From Charina bottae (lineage: Eukaryota > Chordata > Lepidosauria > Squamata > Charinaidae): a DNA stretch of 64,000 nucleotides. Below the pieces are notes generated by a model that ran no database searches, was not told the DNA's origin, and saw only the letters and a list, made by a program, of their open reading frames with translations. The first letter of the stretch is position 1. Each line of letters starts with the position of its first letter. The position numbers and the translations under genes were made by a program. The DNA is taken from NCBI GenBank assembly GCA_023362775.1, contig JALMGJ010000008.1, positions 21,281,001 to 21,345,000 of the forward strand, given 5' to 3'. Positions 60,571 to 64,000 of the stretch are shown here, piece by piece.

Positions 60571-63024
60571 GTGTGTATGTATAATTTTAATAATAATTAA
60601 AATTTTTATTAATAATTTAATAAAATTTAATAATTTAATAATTTTTATTAAGATTTTTTATTATAATAATCTTATACAAAATGTTTAGTGTCTTTTCAGA
60701 GGTAGATAGTTGAATGGAAAAGATTATCTGAAATATAATTCTTTCTGTTCACAACAGAAGTTTTAAATTTTACACTGCCTCCATATTAAATACAAAACAA
60801 ATTAATTTCTTTAAAAGAAATAATGAATCCAATCAGCCACTATATTACAGCGACAGACCTTAGTTTTTAATATAACTAGGAAACCTAAGACCATGCAAGT
60901 GATGAACCCACATATTTGAAAATCCAATTATTACCCACATTTGTCTAAACCAGAGCTTTCCAAACTATGTGTCGTGTTGGCTGCAGTGTCTGGGTGTTGC
61001 CTCTGAGCCCTGCCAGGATTCCGCGCAGGTCCTAGTGCCTGCCTTGTGTCCTGCTGTAAGAGTGTGTCGCAAAATGATGCATGTCTAAAAAGTCTGTAGC
61101 TTGAATCATGTCAACTGGATTTCTATTTTCTCAGTGGAAACGTTTCGCTCCTTATCCAAGGAGCTTCTTCAGTCTGAGCAAAGTTGGTAAGGGAATCCTA
61201 AATATGTTTCTAGGTAGCTGTGTGACCTTACACCTGGGGCTAGGTCATGGTTATATTGAGATGTTATTTTAAGTCCTTTTATCATCTAAAGGAGGATCGT
61301 TAAGATCACCATGCTGCTGTTGAGCTTGTGAAATGGTCTTAACAAGATCAACAGCAGCATGGTGATCTTAACGATCCTCCTTTAGATGATAAAAGGACTT
61401 AAAATAACATCTCAATATAACCATGACCTAGCCCCAGGTGTAAGGTCACACAGCTACCTAGAAACATATTTAGGATTCCCTTACCAACTTTGCTCAGACT
61501 GAAGAAGCTCCTTGGATAAGGAGCGAAACGTTTCCACTGAGAAAATAGAAATCCAGTTGACATGATTCAAGCTACAGACAATTCCACCTGGATGACTGAG
61601 AACCTTCATAGACATGTCTAAAAAGTGTGTCACCAACATGAAATGTTTGGAAAGCTCTGGTCTAAACACAATGCCCAACTCCACTGGTACCATTCATTTG
61701 ACTGATAGCTCAAATCTATCTGTGAACAGAAAACTGAAAGCCTGTACTTTCCTAGGAAGAGTAAATAAAACTTCTTACAGCCTATACACAGAAATCTTCT
61801 ATTATATATTCCTCTGACATACCCACATCTCTGATGAAATTCTGAGGTCTGTGTCCAGTATCCACAAAATGCTGACAGTAATCATTATGAGGATTTAAGC
61901 TCTGTGTCCCCTAAGGGAAGAAAATCACCTAAGAATAAACATTAGGAAAATAAGGCACATCACTGCTACACTGATTTGATGTTATCACCTGTACATGGAA
62001 ACTGTTATCCATGTTTCCTAGTCCCTTAGCTATTATTCCAGACTGCTGATATATTAAAAAGGTAAAGGTTCCCCCCGCACATTTGTGCAGTCGTGTCCGA
62101 CTCTAGGGGCCGCTGTTCATCTCCGTTTGTTAGCCGAAGAGCCAGCGTTGTCCGAAGACACTTCCACAGTCATGTGGCCGGCATGACGCACGCAGAACGC
62201 TACCCACCAAAGTGGTACCTATTCATTTACTTGCATTTGCATGCTTTCGAATTGCTAGGTTGGCAAGAGCTGGAGCTAGTGCAGGAGCTCACTCTGCACG
62301 CAGGGCTAGGGATTCGAACCTCCGAACTTGCAATCTTCAGAACGACAAGCCTGGCGTCTTACCCGCTGAGCCACCACGCCCCTTATATATTAATTTATTA
62401 CAATTAATATATATTAATTTATATTAATATATTATTATATATTAATTTATTAATTTATTACAATTAAGACCTCTGGAAAATCTATTCCATTTGTCTCTTC
62501 TGCAACAAAGAAAACATAACTTATATATTCAAGATAATGTATTCTTCTTTAGCAAATAGTGAACCAAATAAGGAACAGCTATTTTTAGGTGAGACATTTT
62601 GTCTGCTTTCCTTCGAACAACCATGCAGAATGATGCTCCTGTATTACTGGCAACTCTGAAATATTGTTCAAACTGGCCATATTAAAATGGATGAATAAAG
62701 TGTCTGTGAAGACATTTTTGTTGATCTTAAAATCAGTATTCAAATCCTAAATTTGTATAACAAGAAACCTCAATAACAACATCCAAACGGAAGCTGAAGT
62801 ACTCTGTCAATTTATTTTCAGCTCTTTTATGTCACATAATAACCAAAGTTCTCTGGATGTAAAAATAAGAGATAAAATGGAAATAAAAAAATACAAACCA
62901 AATATAAAAACACAATACAATTTTAAAAATAACAGCTATTTACCTTAAGAAAAGTACTGGAGTCTTTGTAAATTTCTTCTTCATATGGTAGGTTCTCTTC
63001 ATCTTGTTGCAGCTCCACTTCATC
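44031..63024 (-). CDS. METTL14: METTL14, m6A RNA methyltransferase scaffold subunit (8 coding exons, 5' part missing)
   Basis: METTL14 forms a nuclear heterodimer with METTL3 that writes N6-methyladenosine on RNA. METTL3 is catalytic, while METTL14 is a structural partner with an RNA-binding RGG tail. Eight exons in matching phase give 375 residues to the TGA at 44031-44033. The human protein is 456 residues, so about 80 N-terminal residues are beyond the right edge. The pseudo-active-site motif is EPPL (exon 58343-58484), in place of the DPPW of METTL3, as expected for METTL14. The last exon carries the [12 protein letters not shown] segment and an Arg/Gly-rich tail ending GGFPPR. No frameshift is visible. 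Introns carry a PLE nest, hAT MITEs and SINEs. Confidence 0.97.
44336..45969. other. METTL14 last intron, no assignable element
   Basis: AT-rich, with a T-run at 45540-45554. Nothing recognised. Confidence 0.4.
45970..46180 (-). CDS. METTL14: METTL14 exon
   Basis: Acceptor CTTTAG, donor GTTTGT. Encodes [36 protein letters not shown] and [20 protein letters not shown], ending with the first base of a Gly codon. The 9.2-kb intron upstream contains the Penelope nest. Confidence 0.98.
47285..47713 (+). CDS. ORF1-like protein of the ORF1-only element (copy C)
   Basis: 142 codons, [20 protein letters not shown] then [20 protein letters not shown], and a C-terminal [20 protein letters not shown] ending VYFEVG. 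Repeating DFYQ(D/T)F units suggest a coiled coil. Intact frame; no known enzymatic motif. An L1 ORF1 relationship is only inference. Confidence 0.55.
   Translation: MEDFKQILSDFYQDFKQISSDFYQTFMQDIQDIVENMRSKMCHQVGDVVDEIEEFKSDRKGSFKTEIGIFIKMLDEDWIMELEKSKGESDLQAINKIDLLVECHEKNLESLRGAVGLFDSFKRKVLCTLWGYVTALVYFEVG
47797..47846 (-). ncRNA. Predicted hammerhead ribozyme (PLE), minus strand
   Basis: On the minus strand: stem I arm GCTCAG, CTGAAGA (47833-47839), stem II GCTCCTT-GGAT-AAGGAGC, GAAACGTTTC (47804-47813), and stem I arm CTGAG (47797-47801). All invariant core residues are present. Confidence 0.78.
47987..48487 (-). pseudogene. PLE GIY-YIG endonuclease fragment (inverted copy)
   Basis: 166 codons matching the C-terminus of the plus-strand PLE frame with few substitutions: [20 protein letters not shown] and RGGGLRHNL. 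It starts after the RT, so it is only the 3' third in reverse orientation. Confidence 0.85.
48517..48969 (+). pseudogene. PLE N-terminal ORF portion
   Basis: 150 codons upstream of the RT blocks, including [20 protein letters not shown]. It is separated from the main frame by a one-base shift at an A-run near 48930-48936; sequence continues in the other frame with EHDGSIDRI. Confidence 0.8.
48950..50512 (+). CDS. PLE reverse transcriptase + GIY-YIG endonuclease
   Basis: The 520-codon open frame contains [55 protein letters not shown] and FRYVDDIWV (YVDD catalytic box). It ends with the GIY-YIG nuclease domain ([20 protein letters not shown] and the downstream RRMAQHRRS and VKESIYA stretches). 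This order is characteristic of Penelope-like elements. The displayed TTG start is an artefact of the upstream frameshift; the real ORF begins earlier. Confidence 0.92.
   Translation: MKQLEHDGSIDRITYHRLHPGKAIPCIYRLPKIHKEGTPLRPIVSSINLVTYNIAKHLSTILALLVGHSEHHIRNSEEFVSKAKILKLDTDETMVSFDVSSLFTSIPTTHALSAVRKRLEEDSTLERRNHLNPNQICHLLDLCLNTTYFSYRGDFYRQKHGCAMGSPVSPIVANLYMEEVEKKALNTFQGTVPTHWFRYVDDIWVKIKAQEVQAFTDHINTIDANISFTREDTKDNRLAFLDCEVLIGTGGKLEIGIYRKPTHTDQYLMFDSHHPLQHKLGVIRTLSHRAETIPTSMDSKKNEKQHLRTALKACGYPNWAFTKSKSTRPKTATDRAETQSKRKNLVIPYMAGVSEKIKRIFSKHNIPVYFKPTNTLRQRLVHPKDQTPKHKKSNVVYAIQCSEECSELYIGETKQPMYRRMAQHRRSNTTGPESAVYLHLKEKGHSFEDINVHILDREDRWFERGVKESIYANLENPSLNRGGGLRHNPLFSSLLCLLCLGRLRPFRKLNSSMVILRILL
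50613..50663 (+). ncRNA. Predicted hammerhead ribozyme (PLE), plus strand
   Basis: GCTCAG 50613-50618, CTGAAGA 50620-50626, stem II GCTCCTT-GGAT-AAGGAGC 50628-50645, GAAA 50646-50649, ACGU stem III, and CTGAG 50658-50662 for stem I. Seven of seven stem II pairs match. Confidence 0.8.
51561..53518. other. METTL14 intron, old DNA-transposon pieces
   Basis: Fragments resembling hAT ends at 52377-52450 and 52925-53010. No gene or complete element is recognised. Confidence 0.35.
53521..54810. mobile_element. Tigger-like MITE, copy 4, with expanded interior
   Basis: Left end GTCCTCAGCTTAACGACCAT and right end AACCCAAGGACTATCT are the family termini. The interior (about 53690-54620) is GC-rich with blocks in opposite orientations (for example GAGGCGCACCCAGCCTGG versus the complement at 54260-54280) and a (CCCCAG)n run at 54472-54500. 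No transposase is recognised. Confidence 0.6.
54890..54950 (-). repeat. L2 tail fragment
   Basis: TTTATTATTTGAATTTATGA followed by CCGCCCATCTCC, cut short after the first half. Confidence 0.5.
55381..55497 (-). CDS. METTL14: METTL14 exon
   Basis: Acceptor AATGTAG, donor GTATAT. Encodes 39 residues, [20 protein letters not shown] then [19 protein letters not shown]. Phase 0 at both ends. Confidence 0.98.
55670..55995. mobile_element. hAT-like element with CCAAT-containing inverted units
   Basis: Begins CAGGGGTCGGCAAACTTTTT, a typical hAT end. Two GGGGGCGGGGTTTGCGG blocks follow. Then a unit with AACAGAGACGCTGATTGGTGG alternates with its complement about four times to 55990. The right end is unclear and no target duplication was found. 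Confidence 0.6.
56531..56623 (-). CDS. METTL14: METTL14 exon
   Basis: Acceptor TTTGCAG, donor GTAAGA. Encodes 31 residues, [20 protein letters not shown] then [11 protein letters not shown]. Phase 0 at both ends. Confidence 0.98.
57412..57898 (+). mobile_element. CORE-SINE interrupted by a hAT MITE
   Basis: The SINE head GAGTTTGGTCTAGTG (to 57433) resumes at 57643 with GTCTAGTGGTTAAGGTGCTG and then the core GGTGACCTTGGGCCAGTCAC, with an (AAAAT)n tail at 57862-57893. The MITE lies between the two parts. Confidence 0.85.
57434..57642. mobile_element. Non-autonomous hAT MITE, copy 3
   Basis: CAGGGCTTTCCAAAG to TTTGGAAAGCTCTG with target duplication GTCTAGTG at 57426-57433 and 57643-57650. The interior is shorter than copy 1 but has the same CCCGGAAG blocks. 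Confidence 0.9.
58343..58484 (-). CDS. METTL14: METTL14 exon with EPPL pseudo-catalytic motif
   Basis: Acceptor GATAG, donor GTGAGT. Encodes [20 protein letters not shown], then [20 protein letters not shown] and KCWTWDD. EPPL occupies the position of the DPPW of the catalytic partner METTL3; this degenerate motif is a known METTL14 feature. Confidence 0.98.
58485..59695. other. METTL14 intron with an unrecognised minus-strand ORF
   Basis: A 78-codon minus-strand frame (58941-59177) reads [20 protein letters not shown] and ends NRHCWI. It looks protein-like but I do not recognise it, and it lacks METTL14-phase splice sites. A perfect 36-bp tandem duplication is at 59225-59296. Confidence 0.4.
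59696..59786 (-). CDS. METTL14: METTL14 exon
   Basis: Acceptor CTTAG, donor GTAAGT. Encodes [20 protein letters not shown] followed by LISKSNTPP and a split Met codon. Entry and exit phases match both neighbours. Confidence 0.97.
59973..60014 (+). repeat. (GATA)n microsatellite
   Basis: About ten GATA units in a METTL14 intron. Confidence 0.95.
60300..60575. repeat. Compound (TATG)n(TGTGTA)n(TA)n repeat with inverted halves
   Basis: Alternating purine-pyrimidine tract: TATG, then GTATGT, then GTGTGT and TATATA runs, with complementary ACACAC runs on the right. Self-complementary over much of its length. Confidence 0.9.
61130..61179 (-). ncRNA. Predicted hammerhead ribozyme (PLE), minus strand
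   Basis: Same structure as 47797-47846: minus-strand CTGAAGA, GCTCCTT-GGAT-AAGGAGC, GAAACG, with stem I CTCAG (61130-61134) opposite CTGAG (61174-61178). Confidence 0.78.
61492..61541 (+). ncRNA. Predicted hammerhead ribozyme (PLE), plus strand
   Basis: GCTCAG, CTGAAGA at 61499-61505, seven-pair stem II, GAAACGTTTC, CTGAG at 61537-61541. It is the mirror image of the motif at 61130-61179. Confidence 0.78.
61823..61910 (-). CDS. METTL14: METTL14 exon: start of methyltransferase-fold region
   Basis: Acceptor CCTTAG, donor GTATGT. Encodes [20 protein letters not shown] followed by RPQNFIRDV and the first base of a Gly codon. A Penelope-like palindrome (61093-61612) and its host hAT MITE end only about 165 bp downstream of this exon. 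Confidence 0.97.
62057..62384 (-). mobile_element. Sauria-type tRNA SINE, copy 3
   Basis: Reverse of 2078-2414: AAAGGTAAAGGTTCCCCCCG to GCTGAGCCACCACGCCCC. Target duplication ATATATTA at 62049-62056 and 62385-62392. It sits in the METTL14 intron about 150 bp from the exon at 61910. Confidence 0.88.
62944..63024 (-). CDS. METTL14: METTL14 exon: acidic N-terminal linker
   Basis: On the minus strand the acceptor CAAAG and donor GTAAAT bound 27 codons, [20 protein letters not shown] then DSSTFLK. Phase 0 at both ends. It is the most upstream METTL14 exon recognised here; no preceding exon was found up to 64000. Confidence 0.96.
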
Positions 63025-63157
63025 CTTTGGAATAAAGCACATTTTATATGCATGTACAGTAGATACAGGGTGTTTCTCTTCTCATTAGCATTCCGTTTCT
63101 TAATGAAGAAAGAAGAGGGCTGTCTATGAAAATTGGCTTCCTGCAGCAGCAGATCAT

Positions 63158-63642
63158 TTATTTATTTATTTGTCTTATTTATACCCCGCCTATCCCCTCC
63201 CTACTGGCGGACTCTAGGCGGCTTACAACATTCAATTACATATTAATTATACATCATTACAATTTTTACCGCGCGATAGGGAGAGGGAAAGGGAACCAGC
63301 TCTTCAGCTGCAGGCATTGGACTACATGCCCCAGAATGCCTCGCTCCGCGCCGGCTGCTGACGTCCAGGAAGCTGTTATTTCCGGATCCGTCGTCCTCTG
63401 CCGCCATCACCGTTCTCCAGGTCTTTCTTGGATCGAGGACGACCCTCCGATGGACGCCCGCAAATTGCCCCACGTGAGTGGTACCCATTTATCTACTTGC
63501 TATATTAGCTTTCGAATCGCTGGGTTGGCAGAGAGCTAGGGCTAGTGACGAGAGCTCACCTCGCCACGCGGTTTCGAACTGCCAACCTTGTGGTCGGCAG
63601 TCTAACGACTCAGTGGTTTAACCCGCTGAGCCACCGCGCCCC
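63158..63642 (-). mobile_element. Composite tRNA SINE with unique body and L2-type tail
   Basis: On the minus strand: a tRNA-like head GTGGCTCAGCGGGTTAA with B box GCAGTTCGAAACC, then a CpG-rich body (about 63270-63475) unlike the other SINEs, then an L2-type tail (GTAAGCCGCCTAGAGTCCGC, then (AAAT)n). CAGATCAT at 63150-63157 and 63643-63650 suggests the whole is one retroposed unit. Confidence 0.65.
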
Positions 63643-63894
63643 CAGATCATGAGCAGTCCCAGTGTAAGTCTGGGAAAGCAGTCAGTGAACCAATTACTGT
63701 ACATTTTCCCAACAACACTGTTTAAACAAGAAAAATAAATTTTAAAAAGATAAAAACCAAAATGTTTATATATTACATACCGCACACAGTGCCTTGGACT
63801 CTTCATGTCCTGCTATGGTTCTCTGTTGAGTGAACCACTCTACCAGAGATATGTATTTTGAAACTGGTTAAGAATGCATGTAACTATTGCCAGG

Positions 63895-64000
63895 GATTTA
63901 TTTGTTAGATTTATATCCTGCCTTTTCTTCAAGAGCTCAAGGCAGCATGTGTAGCAAGCCATCCTATTTTTCCCTACAGCACCTCAGTGCTGAGAGAGAA
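63895..64000 (-). mobile_element. CORE-SINE 3' part, cut by window edge
   Basis: TTATTTGTTAGATTTATATC, CTGCCTTTTCTTCAAGAGCT; same minus-strand SINE tail as at 46525. Confidence 0.55.

Larger units (their letters stand above)
61093..61612. mobile_element. Palindromic PLE remnant with two hammerheads
   Basis: Two inverted copies of the same PLE terminal sequence as in 47760-50734 face each other around a short centre near 61320-61345. CATGTCTAAAAAGT occurs at both edges (61080-61093 and 61613-61626), a target duplication of about 13 bp. No RT or nuclease is left. Confidence 0.85.
60951..61659. mobile_element. hAT MITE copy 4 split by a PLE palindrome
   Basis: CAGAGCTTTCCAAAC to TTTGGAAAGCTCTG with target duplication GTCTAAAC at 60943-60950 and 61660-61667. 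Its own interior (61000-61092 and 61613-61640) is interrupted by 61093-61612. Confidence 0.85.

Noticed and set aside
60263..60688. 141-codon ORF
   Set aside because: Pure translation of a TG/TA microsatellite.
63783..63840. Minus-strand open stretch followed by GTATGT, possible upstream METTL14 exon
   Set aside because: The residues do not resemble the METTL14 N-terminus and no acceptor in the right phase is visible.

Overview
This window is vertebrate nuclear DNA, almost certainly from a squamate reptile (lizard, gecko or snake). The reptile call rests on the repeats: a BovB LINE fragment, tRNA-derived SINEs with the (CCTTTA)n tail typical of Sauria SINEs, CR1 and L2 LINEs, CORE-type SINEs, 5S-rRNA-like SINEs, hAT and Tigger-like MITEs, and Penelope-like retroelements (PLEs). 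There is no prokaryotic or viral gene content. The species cannot be resolved by eye.

Two conserved host genes converge tail to tail. SEC24D (COPII coat subunit) is on the + strand with 14 coding exons from 2964 to 41866. METTL14 (m6A methyltransferase scaffold) is on the - strand with 8 coding exons from 63024 down to 44031. The stop codons are about 2.2 kb apart. The SEC24D-METTL14 pairing matches the arrangement known on human chromosome 4q26, which is why I call the SEC24 paralogue D. Both 5' ends lie outside the window: about 395 SEC24D residues and about 80 METTL14 residues are missing, and neither promoter is present. All exon junctions have GT/AG sites with matching phases, and both in-window reading frames are open (637 and 375 residues).

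Everything else is intron, the intergenic spacer and transposons. The 16.2-kb intron at 8988-25175 is a nested pile: an ORF1-only LINE-like element on the - strand (9925-16229) interrupted by two L2 LINEs (one nearly full length, 11668-14785), a palindromic PLE remnant and an L2 tail; a second ORF1-only copy (16230-17059); a hAT MITE (17068-17320); an antisense non-LTR element split by a CR1 (18940-20780). The METTL14 intron at 46181-55380 holds a third nest: a CORE-SINE split by a third ORF1-only element, itself split by a PLE (47760-50734) that carries reverse transcriptase and a GIY-YIG endonuclease.

The most interesting structure is a set of predicted hammerhead ribozymes (CUGANGA core, stem II hairpin, GAAA, self-complementary ACGU stem III, pairing stem I arms) at the ends of Penelope-like insertions. 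They are at 7549-7605 (-), 7799-7855 (+), 18597-18640 (+), 33711-33765 (-), 47797-47846 (-), 50613-50663 (+), 61130-61179 (-) and 61492-61541 (+). Several occur as head-to-head inverted pairs, and several of the insertions are flanked by 12-14 bp target duplications. The second notable item is the ORF1-only family, which looks like a HAL1-type non-autonomous LINE. All functional statements are sequence reading plus family knowledge; nothing was searched or folded by software.
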